From the NCBI GenBank assembly GCA_001599715.1, contig BCHU01000001.1, forward strand, positions 667,634 through 731,633: a DNA stretch of 64,000 nucleotides. The letters are read 5' to 3'. Positions 10,585-23,479 of this stretch are shown here, piece by piece. The translations under genes were made by a program, and so were the position numbers. The first letter of the stretch is position 1, and every line of letters starts with the position of its first letter. The notes beneath the pieces are model-generated. The model saw only the letters and a list, made by a program, of their open reading frames with translations. It did not search any database and was not told the origin of the DNA. This stretch comes from Phaeotremella fagi. Lineage: Eukaryota > Basidiomycota > Tremellomycetes > Tremellales > Phaeotremellaceae.

Positions 10585-11230
10585 TTAAGCAGTACCACCG
10601 CATGGCGTTGTTTTTGCTTTTCGTTTGTTTCGATTAGGGAAAGGAGTGGTAGGTAATTTAGGTGGATTTTTGATAGTATGATTATCACCTAACTCTGTAT
10701 CTGGAGTGACCCGAAGTTCTGAGCAGATCAAATTTTAGCTTGGTAAAAGTTGGATTTCACAGAAGCTAATAAAAGACCTACTAAAAGTCCCCGTCTGATC
10801 TTGTTCACCCTGTACAACATTCCTCCTTAAAAACAACGCAACCTCTTTCCATTCCTCTATCCTCTTCGTCAGTTCTACTTCACTAGTCGCTATCTCCGTG
10901 TCAACCGGTGGAGGTGGAGTTGAACTTGAACTAGAAGATGCAACCGGTGACGTCAAAGTAGGAGATGAAAAAGTTTGTCTGACGGCTTGAACCAACGCCG
11001 TTTTCCTTGTTTGATCACCTAAAAGGATGATGTACGTGTTAGTATTGATAATCATTGGATTTTACTTTTCAGACGATTTTCCGTTTTTCTCGGTAGGAAC
11101 GTGAATTTGAATATGGGTGATACCTTGTAAACTTACCGTTGAAAGTTATTCTAGCTGAACGTAAAACGGCTCTGTAAGCTGATCTAGCAGCTGGCTTGAG
11201 TGTAGGTGGGAAGGGTAGAGGTAAAGCCAT
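10585..11230 (-). CDS. MZM1: Mitochondrial zinc maintenance protein 1 (LYR family)
   Basis: Three exons starting at ATG 11230 and ending at TAA 10585-10587. The first exon has the LYR-family helix with AYRAVLRSAR near residues 18-27. The middle exon has FLRRNVVQGEQD, a conserved Mzm1 stretch preceded by a Ser/Pro/Thr-rich insert of about 30 residues. The last exon carries LRVTPDTELGDNHTIK, which is characteristic of Mzm1. The basic C-terminus (RNKRKAK) follows. In yeast Mzm1 is a matrix chaperone that stabilises the Rieske Fe-S protein during assembly of respiratory complex III. The last exon is small and easily missed. Confidence 0.88.
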
Positions 11231-11653
11231 GGCGTGGGATGGTGGAGGGAGTACGTGTAATTAGAGCTGAGTGACTGTGACTGTGACTATGGTTTGACAC
11301 AGAGGTTCAGAGTTAACTACTGACAATTGAAAGAATGAATGTCAAATTCAGTATAAAAGCTGTGCTGTAGAAAAGCTAAAAGCAGAAAGAAGGTCGAAGG
11401 CGGAATCAATTCCACGTGGATTTAGTTCGATCGTAAGGTACGAGATCCCCGTTGCCAAGGAGGGGGTGGAGGTTTGAAAGGGAGGTCGCCCGTTTCTATG
11501 GTGTTCGTGTCAAAGGAGGGAGTCGTTCCACTCAGTCACCTTATGTGTCACTGCCTGGCACTTGTTGTTGTTATGTCATCTTCAAGTTATCATTGGGTGA
11601 CTTATATACTTATCTTGTTCTAAGTATCTATGCTCTCAATCTCAGCATCAATA
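11231..11653. other. Intergenic: divergent promoter of MZM1 and DOMON/b561 gene
   Basis: About 420 nt between divergent start codons. A frame starting at 11452 reads through this stretch but shows no family feature and overlaps the signal-peptide exon of the next gene in another frame, so I do not call it. A CACGTG E-box-like motif lies at about 11413-11418. Confidence 0.4.
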
Positions 11654-13374
11654 ATGAAAATCCTCCTTCCGATACTACTAATGCTAAATGTGGCAATCCA
11701 GTCAAAGGCTACAGTCACAGGTTCATCTTATTGTAACCAGGTAGGTCTCAGAGCTACTAGATAGGAGAAATGCGCAGTTATCAAGCAATTAATCTGTTCT
11801 GACTCTCTCACACAGTACATGTGCGTCACTGGAAGACATGACAGTGATACCAATATCGATACCTGTAAGTCAGCTTGTAGACGCAACCGAAGTGGAAGCT
11901 GATATTCCAAAGACACGTTAACACCACCGACTGGTACTAAAACTCCGTTATCTCAGTTTGGTTGGATTGCTATGTATGTCTTCCAACCATTTACATCTTG
12001 CCGTGTAAAATGTCCACTGACGGTCATATACTCAGGGGGTTCGGATCAACCATGGGTGAGTAAGACAGCCAGCTATCATCTTCACTTAGACTGAAATCCA
12101 CCCCGAAGCTTTTACACCAATGGTGATAACCTGGCCAAATTCTGATGGCTCATTCACACTAAGTCAACGTCAAGCCTCAGCAGAAGTTATGCCTCAAGGT
12201 AAGTCTCCCAATACATCAATGATTCCCACACTAAAGCAACTATACAGTTGTCCCCAACCCACCAAGAACAGCAACTTTGCTGACCTCATCATCGTTCTCC
12301 AACACTTCAACCACATCTATAACGTTCACCGTACCCGCTCAATCAACTTCCAACTCAACCAACATAATCTGGGCCTACTCCTCGACGAATCCCAAATCAT
12401 CATCAATCTCCGCAAACCTGCTTCAACACGATGCAAGCGGAACAGCAACTCTGTCAATGCTAACACCATTAACTTCCAATTCGACAAGTAGTCCAACTTC
12501 ACCTAGCGATAGTTCAAGTAGTGGAACGATCTCGAGTGGTTCAGGTTCATCGGATTCATTCAACATGTACTTGATCGCTCATGTCGTTTGTGGGGCACTT
12601 GCTGCTATGGTCTTCATACCCATTGGAGTATTGATACCAAGAATAGCTAGAGGTTTTACCGGTCGAAGATGGTGGTTCCCGATGCATTCTTCAGTCTTGG
12701 GAATTATCGTTTTGGGTTTAGTTCTGGCGGCTTTGGGTCTAGCCTCGAAAATCGCTACGGGAGGTATAACACTTGATGTGCATCGTGTAAGTCACTGAAT
12801 AAGGATTGAGGAGAAATGACTAATCCCGCTCAATAGAAACTCGGTCTGACATTAGTCATTCTGGTGATGGTTCAAACCATTTTAGGAATCTTCGTACACT
12901 ACTACAAAGGTTCACCACATAAACTTCAACTCTCATCTGGCAGGGGACCATCGAATTTCATTCACATAGGATTAGGATTGGTGATACTAGCTGTAGGATG
13001 GGCAACAGTTTGGGAAGGTATCTATCAATTCCTCACCCCTGGCTTGATAATGACTGATTGATGAATCATAGGAATCGATTACGAATGGCCATTGTATTCT
13101 GGTAAAGGCGTTCCGATGGTAGGTTGGAAAGTAGGATGGGGAATTATAGTTGGTGTGAGTCAATTCTAGAAACCTCAAGTCTCTCTTCAACTGAAATGTT
13201 TTTCACTAGGTCACAAGTCTTTTATACGTTTTAGGATTATTCTTCCTCTTGCCACGTCAACTTCATCGTGAGGGGATGAACCGAAATCCAACTTCACCTT
13301 TAACTTCACGATCAAAGATTTCAGCTCCAGTGGCTATCTCTGATAGTAACAATCATGAGATGAGTACGAGGTAG
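11654..13374 (+). CDS. Secreted DOMON plus cytochrome b561 membrane protein
   Basis: Nine exons: 11654-11740, 11816-11864, 11913-11973, 12036-12055, 12109-12198, 12248-12786, 12837-13017, 13072-13154, 13210-13374. They join in frame to 424 aa. The first exon is a signal peptide. Residues about 30-150 form a DOMON domain (GWIAMGFGSTM, then MVITWPNSDGSF). A Ser/Thr-rich linker leads to a cytochrome b561 domain with about five helices, carrying likely haem ligands in LIAHVVCG, WWFPMHSSVLG, DVHRKLG and FIHIGLG. A charged tail faces the cytosol. The family moves electrons across membranes; DOMON binds haem or sugar. In fungi such proteins resemble haem-linked ferric reductases or partners of extracellular dehydrogenases. 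Exon four is only 20 nt. It converges with the SDR gene. Confidence 0.88.
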
Positions 13375-13567
13375 TTTTTTGTATATAATTTGGACAGAAC
13401 AATTATAGTATTAGTTTGTATGAGATGAGATTTTGATAGAGATTGTAATTTGTGGACTGGATGGATTTGAGATTTACGTGGCGGAGAGTTGAGTTTACTA
13501 AAATTGTGCATGACCGTGCATTCGTACTATACATTCGTCCAGAATTTGATATATCAAGAACTACCCC

Positions 13568-15021
13568 TCATCCAATCCATTGACCATTATTCTAACATTA
13601 ACAATCAGAGAAAACATCTCAACAAAAAACCCCAAATGACTTACGAGATGTAACAAAGCTCCAGTCATGGCATTCGAATCAGCACAAGCCAAGAAAACTA
13701 TTGTATCGATTCACAGAATCAGTTCAGAATACCAAAGAAATCAAATGACCGGGACATGTACGTACCATAAGAAGGACCCATTTCTGCAGGTTGGGATGCA
13801 CGACCATGTAATGGGACCGAACCCAAAGTCCAATTTTCCATGTTATCAGCTGATCTCGAAGCTGGTTGAAGGGGTGTATAAACGGGGCCTAAAACAGTAT
13901 CGTCGTCCAATTTATTTCTATTCAACACGAAACGTAGACGTAGACTTACCAGGACAGATGGCGTTGACTCTAATCCCTTTCGGTGCTAACTGAACAGCTA
14001 GACTTCGAGTGAAAGTTATGATGGCACCTTTGGTTGCGCTGTAATCCATCATCTTTGGTGATCCTTTGAAAGCGGTTACGGAGGAGGTGTTGATGATTGA
14101 ACTTCCTCGTTTTAGGTGGGGTAGGGCGAATCTATAGGTAGTGTTCAATTTCGGTTGGTGGTTATTCTCGTCTTGTTGAGAAAATGGCTTACTTTGTAAG
14201 AGCGATCATCTGGATGATGTTACTTTTGAAAGTACTTTCCACGTTATCCAGCTACAAACGTCACGTCCATCAGTTCAGATCAATAACACGGAGAAAGACA
14301 ACGTACATCAATAACCTCCAAACTCTCACTCTGAATCTGTTTACTAGCGTTATTAACCAATACATCCAATTTCCCAAACTTGTCCATATGTTCCCGAACA
14401 ACACTTCCGCAATTCTCATTAACCATAAGATCCAGAGCAATGGTTAAACATTGTTGACCATCGTCTTCGATAGCTTTTTTGACTTTTTGAGCACTACGAG
14501 GAGTAAGGTAAGTCCTTTACTTGGGTTGACTCACTCTTCCTCTTCCTCTGGTAGATAGACTATAGTCACGTCCGCTCCCTCTCTAGCGAACATCTGAGCA
14601 GCCGATCTCCCAATTCCCGAATCACCTGGGGTAGGTATATCAGTTTCAAACATCCTACCGCTCGAGGTTAGACGTACCACCAGTAATCAAAGCTTTCTTT
14701 CCTTTAAGTTTCCCGTTCCCAACATACTAAATTCTCAAATCAACACAACCGCACAAAACAAAACAAAACAAAACAAAACAAAACAAAACAACCAGATATC
14801 TTAGACTGACCTCTTTGAGAAACGGTCGACCCTCGTCATCCCAACATTCCAATTTCGTGAATTCAGCCAACGGGTCCATATCAACATCTTTCCCTGGTAA
14901 ACTCTGTTCTTGGGGTTTGATATTGGTCAAACTCTGTCAATCGTCAATCAGTTTTTCATTCATCCACATGGAGGCAGGGAAATACCTTGTAAGCTGTAAT
15001 GATTTCTGGTTTTTCTCCCAT
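13568..15021 (-). CDS. Short-chain dehydrogenase/reductase (SDR)
   Basis: The gene begins at 15021 ([12 protein letters not shown]) and ends at TGA 13568-13570, with about seven exons. The spliced protein has the N-terminal cofactor motif [13 protein letters not shown], the VLVNNAS motif, an SSV segment with the catalytic Ser, and YSATKGA with the Tyr and Lys of the active site, then RVNAICPG. The stretch [14 protein letters not shown] before the Rossmann fold is typical of the stress-linked glucose/ribitol dehydrogenase-like subgroup (bacterial YdaD/GsiB-neighbour type). Substrate is not known; an NAD(P)-dependent alcohol or sugar reduction is expected. One intron holds an eight-copy CAAAA repeat. 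The last small exon encodes NNGQWIG. It converges with the DOMON/b561 gene. Confidence 0.85.
14753..14791. repeat. CAAAA pentamer microsatellite in an SDR intron
   Basis: About eight perfect copies of CAAAA on the plus strand, so TTTTG on the coding strand, within the intron following the FLKE-coding exon. It lies close to the donor side, so copy-number change could affect splicing. Confidence 0.9.
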
Positions 15022-15425
15022 TTTTCGTTCGTCTGGTTACAGTGTTGTCTAAATGTTATTTGTTTGGTTGGATAGCTTAATGTACGGATACGTAGAAATC
15101 TTGATATCAGCATTTCGATATTTTTTTCTCTCCCATTCTTGGTTGTTTCATTCGATTCCGGATCGTGACGTCAAATCTGACATCAGCGATGAACTGCTCC
15201 AGTTATAGGCTACAGTATGCCCTGATTCCGAATTAATGGTATTTTACACGACATCCCAAAAATATAGAATGACATATCAAAAGTCAAGATGATCTAAATA
15301 ACAATAATGACAACAAGAAAAGAACCGAATCAAGAAATAGAAAGAAAGTACTATAAAACAAAATATCAAGATCAAGTCGACAAAAAATAAAAGATACAGC
15401 GTGGAATCAATCCTACCACCACGAA
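15022..15425. other. Intergenic: SDR promoter and 3' end of coiled-coil gene
   Basis: About 400 nt between two minus-strand genes. A CRE-like TGACGTCA occurs at about 15167-15174. No gene is supported. Confidence 0.4.
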
Positions 15426-18400
15426 TCATAACTCGATAACCTCGCCATGACAATTTTTACATGAATCTCTAAAATCTAATTTCCCACAAGTGTAAAATTC
15501 AGTTCGTGGACTCATCGATAATTGGGACTGTGAATTCGAATACGAGTTCAAAGTCGAATTTGTAGATATAGAATGAATCGATGATCCATGTTCTGAAGAT
15601 TGAGTTATATTGATTTTCGGTACGGTCGAAGATGAATTGTTAGATTTGGTTAATGGTAGATAACCTGATAAGAAAGAGAAAGCCGATGACGCCGTGCTAC
15701 TGACTGGAACTGATGTTAACGAAGTTGATCTTTGGATAGTCGGTGTCGTGTCGTGAGATTCCGAACTGGGAGTTGGACTAGGAGTTGAAACGCTTCTCAT
15801 TCCTAACCAAGATTTGTTCTCTACAGGAGTATGGGTGACAGTAACAAATTTTTCGATCCGTTCATCAATCACAATCGGTGGTAAATCAAATCCATTGAAA
15901 TCCATTCCTTCAACCTCTTCAGATGGAGTCATGAAACTAGGTAAACCAAAGAATGAATCGCGTTTCGATAGATCTAAATCTTTACGTGTGTTTTGATCTC
16001 GATCCTGTGAAATCTGTTGTTGTGGACCTTGGGGGAATCCCCATGATTTCAAACGATTCCTTCCATCTGGACTTGAGATTGGTAATGGTGAAGTCTCAAT
16101 GTCGACTGTCAAATGTGGTGTGGCAGGTGTCAAGATCGGTGTGGGTGTAGTTTGTGAAGATGAACTTTCTTGATTCTCATCATGTTCATGTTGATATGGA
16201 TGTGATGAGGGGTTGAAGCCGAATTTGAATCCACGTTGAAGTCCAATAGGAGTATCACTGATCGGAGTAGGGGAGAATTGAGTTGAAACGTATTTCGCTC
16301 TTTCGGCTTTCCATTCTGCTTTGATGGAAGCTGCGTTAGCTTCTGCTGCTGTTCTTTCACGACGTTCTTTTTCAAGAGTAGCTGCGAGATTGAACAATTG
16401 ATCTTTGAGTTCAGCGATGACTCTGGTGTTTGGATCTGGTGTAGGAGAAGATCTTTCGGTAGGAATAGATGAGAAAGTGGATAAACGATCTCCAACTGTG
16501 ATCCAGTCAGTTAACCGTCTAATATCAAAGCGTTTTAGACCTACGTTTCCTAACTCTATCCCTGAGAACTGCCGCTTCTTTCCTCTCAATCTCCAAACGT
16601 TCTTCTAAACCCCTACATCGTTTTCTCCAAAGTTCAACGTCCTCTCTCAAAGCGTCTCTCTCCAATTCAATTTCCAAATTCAAATCTCTCCAGTTCCCAA
16701 TTAAATTACTGCTACCCCTCGACAACTCAGAACTAGGTCTACCGGTGGATGCGGTACCTTCCTCTTCGAAAGTTTGATTGCCGTTGGCATTCATCGAATT
16801 TGATGATGACCAATTACCAGAATCTTTATGGTTCGTACTGGTACTGGTGTTGAGGTTGGTTTCGATTTCAGAATCTTCATCAACTTCACCAAGAACTCTT
16901 CCTGATCCTGTTGACATACCCAATCCAATTATACTTCTTGGTCTTGGACATGGTCGGTTACTTCCATTTCCTCGGGGAACGTTTGACCATCCAGCACTTA
17001 ATGGTGGTGAACCAATTTCAGACATATATCCACTTAAGGGTGGGGATCCTAAACCGAATCCACTCAATGATTTATTACCAACTGACCAATCCCTAGATGA
17101 ATTTGAGCCATTCGATAAGCTGACACTGGATCTGTCACCTGGTATCGAACCTATATTATCCTTCTTATACGATATGGAAGAACTCCTCGTGACAGATGGA
17201 TTTGAACGTTTCTGAGTAGAAGACGCTGTACGAGGGGTGACGATAACACTACTTTGACCCGGTGATGATGTCAAAGTTGGTGACATTGAAGCGTTAGAAG
17301 TGAAATCTAATCCTGATAAAGGTCGGGGTCTACCACGTCCGATCGCGCCATAGCCTTTTGATGGTACTGGAGCAGATTGTAACGAGAAAGAACGAAGAGC
17401 TTCAGATTCCTGACGCGAAGATCCAGTGCTACCAAGTTGTAATTGTCGCAATCGATTGTTGGGGAGTGGAATTGAATTCTCTTCAATGATAGAAGTGCCC
17501 GCCAAGCCCCGTGAAGACGAGACATCTCCATCTCGTTTGTTATCATTATCATCGTCCTCGATCTCATCTTCTTCCGCCAGAACACTTAACCCAGTACTGA
17601 TCATCGAAGGTAAACCGATATCGATTCCGAAACCCAAGCCTTCATCTTTATTTTCGTTTTGAGGGAATCCACCCCATTTCTCATCAGGGGAATCATCGTT
17701 CTCATTGACATTCCAACCGTATGGAGATGCTGATAAACTCGAAGTGAAATTGGTTCCGGGAACTGAGACAGGTCGATTCGAGATAAAAGGTGATCCCGAA
17801 AAGACTCCAGAAATAGGTCGAACTGTTGAAGAAGCGTCCGACGAGACATCGTCATCCTCGAAATCGGGTAAACTGATTTCACCACCATATTCCTCAACTG
17901 GTGTACTCCTTCGTCTACCTTCTCCACCTGTCAATTTATCTAAAGCCTTTCTTCGATATTCTTCCTTTTCTTTCTCAGCCTCAGCTCCTCGACCACTAGG
18001 TTCGAATTTCAATCGGGTTCCAACTGGGTTTGATAATCTTGATCTTACATTTTCACCACCGGAAGAAGGTGATGATGGTGAAGACGACGAGAAACTGGGC
18101 GATACTGGTAAACCCAAGGAGACAGGTCTGTTGGGGTTGGATATAGATATTGAGGTGGAACGATTATGAGAGTGTCTTTTTCGTGAGGGTGTTGGGGGTG
18201 TCGAAGGGGATCCGTTTGATCCACCAAGTGCAGTCAGACTGTGGCGAGAAGGACCGGCAGACGAGGAACCGAATCCTAAAGGGGTTGGACGGGTGAGCAA
18301 TAGACTCGGTGGTCTAGACGAAGGAGTAGATAAACGATGTGATGAAGTTGGCGATGACCTAGTGGGTGAGCTTGGCGTTTGGCCCATGGAATTGTGAGTC

Positions 18401-19155
18401 AGTAGAGCGAGCGATGGGAGTAACGGTTGATTTCGTCTTGAACGACCAGCAGTTGAGGGTGATGGAGATGAACTTCGTCCGCCAAAACTGAAAGTTGAAA
18501 GTCGGGATCGTGTTGCTTCTTCATCCAAACCATCCGGTAAAGGGGTGGCGGGAGTGGTGATGATTTCGCTGGGAGGTATAGGTGTATCCACTGGTGCTGA
18601 GGCAAGTAATGTTTGATCTCTCTCAGTTTGATCTCTCTCACCAGGCATCGAGTTGTCAACCGTTGCTTCATTCCCATCATCGAATATCCCCATCACAGAC
18701 CCTCTCACCAAACCACCCATTCCAGAAACTGAACTCTGCTGACGTCGATGTCCACCACTAGCCCTACTCCCTGATCTTCGATGTACATGACCGCCTCTAA
18801 CCTTTTCCATGATTGGAAATCCAGTTTCCTTGCCTTTACCTTTGTTAACGCTCACATTCCGACTATGACGTTTGACATGAACGTTATCGGAATTCGTGGA
18901 TCCCAGAGGAAGCGGGGGAGTCATACCAGAGATTGACGAGTGTGGTGATTTCCTAGATGAAGACGATAAGGTTGGAGAGTGGGAATTCGATGATGTGGTT
19001 GATGATCGTGATGCTCGGAAGTTTTTCAGCTGTTCCAGTGATTAGCGTTGAAGTGATATCCTTTTTGTTTAACTTACCTTTTTCCTTGCTGCAGATAGTT
19101 TTTCTGCTCGTTTGACTTCATCATTACCGTTCACCTCATTCCCTACTGCGGACAT
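15426..19155 (-). CDS. Large disordered protein with central coiled coil and Cys-rich tail
   Basis: Three exons: a short one starting at 19155 (MSAVGNEVNGNDEVKRAEKL), a long one from about 19027 down to 16550, and a last one to 15426. The 50-nt second intron joins DRVRK to LGDRLS. The roughly 1200-aa protein is dominated by Ser/Pro/Thr/Arg/Gly-rich disorder. Near its centre it has a strongly charged helix (LNLEIELERDALREDVELW and onward, about 60 residues), then a second helix with ELKDQLFNLAATLEKERRER. The C-terminus has CGKLDFRDSCKNCHGE, a possible zinc knuckle. I recognise no family; a scaffold for polarity, cytoskeleton or trafficking is a guess. Many antisense frames here are shadows of the low-complexity sequence. 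Confidence 0.8.
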
Positions 19156-20319
19156 GGATGGCCCTTTGAATTGAGTCGGATTAGAGTGATGGATCCAATG
19201 ATGGGATAGGTTGGTACGGATGTGATGAGGGTTGTATTTAGATTTGATAGATTAGATGCGAAGGATGTGGATATATGATAGTGTATTGGAAAGGATTGAC
19301 TGATTGAGTTGATGTTATGGTGTTGTTTTTGTTGTTATTGTTTTTATTGAGGTTCCAAAGGAATGTGAATTCAGAGTTGACTGATGAGCGGTGTTGGTGG
19401 TGTGGTAGGATAGTTTCTGATACAAGATATAGTATGGTAGATTGACGGTGAAGAGTGAAGACAGATGAAAGATAGATAGATGAAAGATAGATATCAAATT
19501 GAATTCCTTCTACTCAATCCATGTTATTCATGATCCCAGCGCCCAAAAGAGATCCAAGCGTTTCCTTTCCTTTTTTTAGTGGTGTGACTTTGATTTGTCG
19601 TTTTAGTGGCGACGCGTCTCACCTCCTTTGTTCCTTGATCCTTGAGCACTGACCTCCAGGTGAGTATTATGGTCGATCTTATCCAATGTAATTGTACTAG
19701 TGATAGATTTGTCGATTCAAGATGACAAGTTAATGTTATGTTCGTTACGACAAGCTATAAGTTACCAGTTACGAGGTAAGAGAAAAAGGTAAAAAAACAC
19801 ATGGTTATGTCTATCTGCCAAACAAATACCTAACTATCACGTCGCGTTTTGATAATCACAATTAATCCCTGAAAATAGTCTATAACCCTGAGCTAACAAT
19901 ATCGAGGCACATTGTTCAACGAGCGTTTTAAAGTAAGTGCACATGCATGGTTGACAGAGCGTGCGAGGATCACAGATCGACACTACACATTGCTCATCGA
20001 ATTTTATCAAATGATCTAATCCCGTGAAGATCTCGAAAGACTTGGTTGTACTGAGGTATTGCTGATGAGTCTGATGATGAACGGGGCAGCTCCAGTTGAA
20101 AATCAATCACTGATCGTAGCCACCAAGTCTCCAAGTTACTCACTAAGACATTCCTCCTCCTCCTCCTCCTCATCATCACTCATGACATCTTGATGAACAG
20201 ATCAACTGATGCTGATGGTAGTAAATCTTAGTGAATCTCACCTCAGCCTCTTGACAACCTATATATTTATATCATGGAAACGAACATCAATTCATCCCCA
20301 ACTTCATTTTATCAAAAAC
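19156..20319. other. 1.16-kb divergent intergenic region
   Basis: Between the divergent coiled-coil and dynamin-like genes. It contains an ACGCGT box near 19613, a CCT trinucleotide run at about 20153-20170, and AT-rich sequence. Frames at 19315-19497 and 19837-20179 have no protein features. I see no RNA gene. Confidence 0.4.
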
Positions 20320-23218
20320 ATGTCGACTCCAATGGATCCATCTACACCTCAAGTCAATGGGGTTAACGGTACCCGTGTAACCTTTCGTTTACCAAGTTCA
20401 ACTCGAACACCAAATCCAAATCCAAATACAAATACCAATGGAGCTCCACCCACACCAGCTGCAACTCCACAACCCGCACAATCCCCCTTCAAACCAAACG
20501 GTGGTTCTCTTCAATCACCTTTCAATCTGAAAACATCAACTGCAACCACTCCCAACCAATCTCTACAACCTGAAACTGATAAATTAAGCAAACAGATTCA
20601 AGTTCAGAAGGCCATTATCGATTCCAAGTGAGGATGACGAGAGATATGTATATACGGTGAACTAACAATTTGATTAGTATTCCGAATATCCCACATGTTA
20701 ACATTGTGGCTGTTGGAGTTCAATCTAGTGGGAAATCAAGCTGGTCAGTGAACGGTTTCTCTCCATACCTTATAATATACTGATCAATGAAACAAAAGTC
20801 TCGCACAGCTCAGTGGGGTGAGTGAAGAGTTGATCGAGTAATGACAATACTTAACCCGTTTTAGATACCATTATGGACCTCCGGCAGAAAATGTACCAGG
20901 CAAATCAAGTCTTCTTAATATACATCATGCACTGGATATCCGAAACTAACTCACCCCCCCAGTGGCCCAACACAAATTTATACCTATCGTTCAACAACAG
21001 CATTCACCTGTAAAATCGAAATTCGAATAGCCGCCACTAACAAACTAATACCCTTCGCAACCGAAATCAAAGATCAATCAAATCTAGAAAAATTAGTTGG
21101 TTTAGCTGGTGATGAAGCCCGACGTTATTCTGCCGGCAGAAGGGAAATCAGGTTAGATTGCAGATATTGATTTTAGGGTTAACGAGACTTTGTTTAGATG
21201 TTGTTCACAACTCGCTAAGATGACTACCGAAGAACGGATCGCTGATATGAAGGAATGGGATTATTTCACTGAGAACGTGGTGGTTGTCACTGCTTCTGGA
21301 AGGGAATTGAACCATCTTGCCATGTTGGATTTACCTGGTTTAGTCGTTCCCAATTTACGAGTTGAGAGTATGTGATTCTTCTCAATGTGAGATTGTACAG
21401 GACTGATAAATCACATAAGATTTGATCGCGAAATACGTCGCTGAAGCTAATAACATCATTCTGTTATGTTTGGCAGCTGGCGGAGGTAAGATATAAATCT
21501 TTTGAACAATCAGCCACTAACGATGATTTTTGGGATATGCCAGGTGACGAGTCTCAATCATCACCATTAATGCTGTTAATCAAAGAAGCAGATCCAAAAG
21601 GGAAAAGAACTTTTGGTAAGCTCCCAAAATTCCCTCCAACCAAAAACAACTCACTAAAACCGAAACGCAGGAATAATCACCAAAGCCGACCAAATCCAAG
21701 AACCACTCGACAGTTCATGGGTCGACCTCATCAAAAACGAAAACGAGAATTTCAAAGATTTCCATCCTGGACATTCATGGTGGCCGCTATGTAATCTTGG
21801 TAAACCGGGGGATATGGTGGCAGCGAAAAAAAGGAATGAAGTTTTTTTCACGGCTGATTGGAGGAGTGTTGAACGGGAAGTTGGGAGACAGTTTGGTTTT
21901 GAACAGACTCGAATTCGTCTTTTGGAGGTTTATGGGGATGAAGTTGATGCCAAGTGAGTATTGGTTATTTCGATTCGGGTAGGAGGGTTAGTTAACCTTT
22001 CTTGTTTTAGTTTTGGAAACATCAAAAATATCTTTGAAAAGGAACGTGAAAGAATAACAGCTGATCTAGCTTCACTTCCTAAGGAGGAAGAGGAACCTCA
22101 TGCTTTCTTGCATGACAAGATAGTCGAGATCATTCGTCGATTGACTTATCAATTGACGAGTCGAGGTAAGATTTATTCTGAAATCGGTGATAAGGGGAAA
22201 GACAGTTTTCAAAAACGATTGTTGAATTTTCAAATTGAATTGGAGAGATCGCTGAAATCTTCAACGACGAGATTCAGACCTTTCAGTAAGGATACTGAAG
22301 GTGCTGAAGAGAGTTATGAGGATTTCTTCGAGGATGAGGAGGAGGATAATGCTTCGGCTGCTCATAAATTAGTTTATATCGATGAGATCTGGAACGACAT
22401 CAAAGAGTGAGTCGAAGTATGGTTCTCACTCAACTGACCAAATGATTAGCTCAGGGTGTTTGAGAACTGGAAATCAAGACGCTTCTCATCTTTATGAAGC
22501 CTATAACAAGAATCATGTTGAAATTTGGGAAAAACAACTCGTCAATTTCGCCAATGAAACTTTTAAGATTGTAGAACAAGCAATAGAATTAGCAGTTACG
22601 AGAGAGATTGGTGAAAAGAAAAAAGCTGCTTCTGATATCAAGTAAGTCTACAGTCATGTATTCAGGATCTAAAAGCTTAGACGAATACTTGCCACAAACG
22701 CCGAACAACATCTTCAAGAAACCCTACAAATGATCTCCAAAAGATGTTCAAACTCCACAATTAATCCACAACTCATAACAACAACTTCATACACCTACAA
22801 AAATCATCGAACCCAACAAGACCTCCTAAACCATTTCACCGACCAATTCCAAACAATCTACCCAACCCGCGATTCAATAACCGAAACCGAATCCCTAGGA
22901 TCAAAATTCCAACAAGACGAAATCAAACATTGCTTGAAAATCCAAACCGACATTACAAAATTTTTAGAACATGATTATGAAAAATGCGTGGTACTTGGTG
23001 AAGAGGTCGTGAGGGTTTTCATGGTTGATTGGTTAGATTTTAGTGGGTTGCATAGAGTTTTACGGTTGGGGTTGGGGTTGGAAGAGGTTTCTGAGGGGAG
23101 GAAGAGGAAGTTGAAGGATTTGGTTGAAGGGGATGTTGCTGTTGTTAGAAAGAGGAATTGTTTGAAGAGACAGTTGATGGAGACTGAGAAATTGAGGTTA
23201 GTTTGGGATTTGGATTGA
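20320..23218 (+). CDS. Dynamin-family large GTPase (divergent)
   Basis: Start ATG 20320, stop TGA 23216-23218, about twelve exons. A 90-residue Pro/Asn/Thr-rich leader precedes the GTPase domain. The P-loop reads GVQSSGKSS, the dynamin form; the switch-2 motif is DLPG and the G4 motif is TKAD. Downstream exons form the helical stalk (for example FEKERERITADL and the region with FFEDEEEDN, an acidic insert). There is no obvious pleckstrin-homology domain or proline-rich tail, and the C-terminus is short, so it resembles the Mx-like fungal dynamin-related proteins rather than Vps1 or Dnm1. It would remodel an unidentified membrane. Three small exons just after the P-loop (about 20800-20970) are hard to place, and the residues there are uncertain. 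Confidence 0.82.
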
Positions 23219-23479
23219 TAGCTGATATTTTTCTATAGTGAGACTATCAAGTCTTTGTCCAGCGATTCTTTGTTGTCATAAATGTATTATCGATCAAGGT
23301 GATAGACAAGTTTAGCGGGGTAGACTACTTCGAAGGATATATAGGAAAGAAAGTCTTGATGAGTATCTGCAGGATAGATATATATTGTTTTCTTCTGTTC
23401 AGTGCGACTGACGACATAGCAAAATTTTGAAAATGTATGCATAATCTACATATTTTGTTCCAAAGCACAAGGAAAACAC

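Noticed and set aside
11452..11736. 94-codon plus-strand frame before the DOMON/b561 gene
   Set aside because: No protein features; it overlaps in another frame the signal-peptide exon at 11654-11740, which is strongly supported.
16778..18169. Several long plus-strand frames (16778-17215, 17705-18169)
   Set aside because: Mirror images of the Ser/Pro/Gly-rich coding strand of the large coiled-coil gene; low-complexity sequence keeps all frames open.
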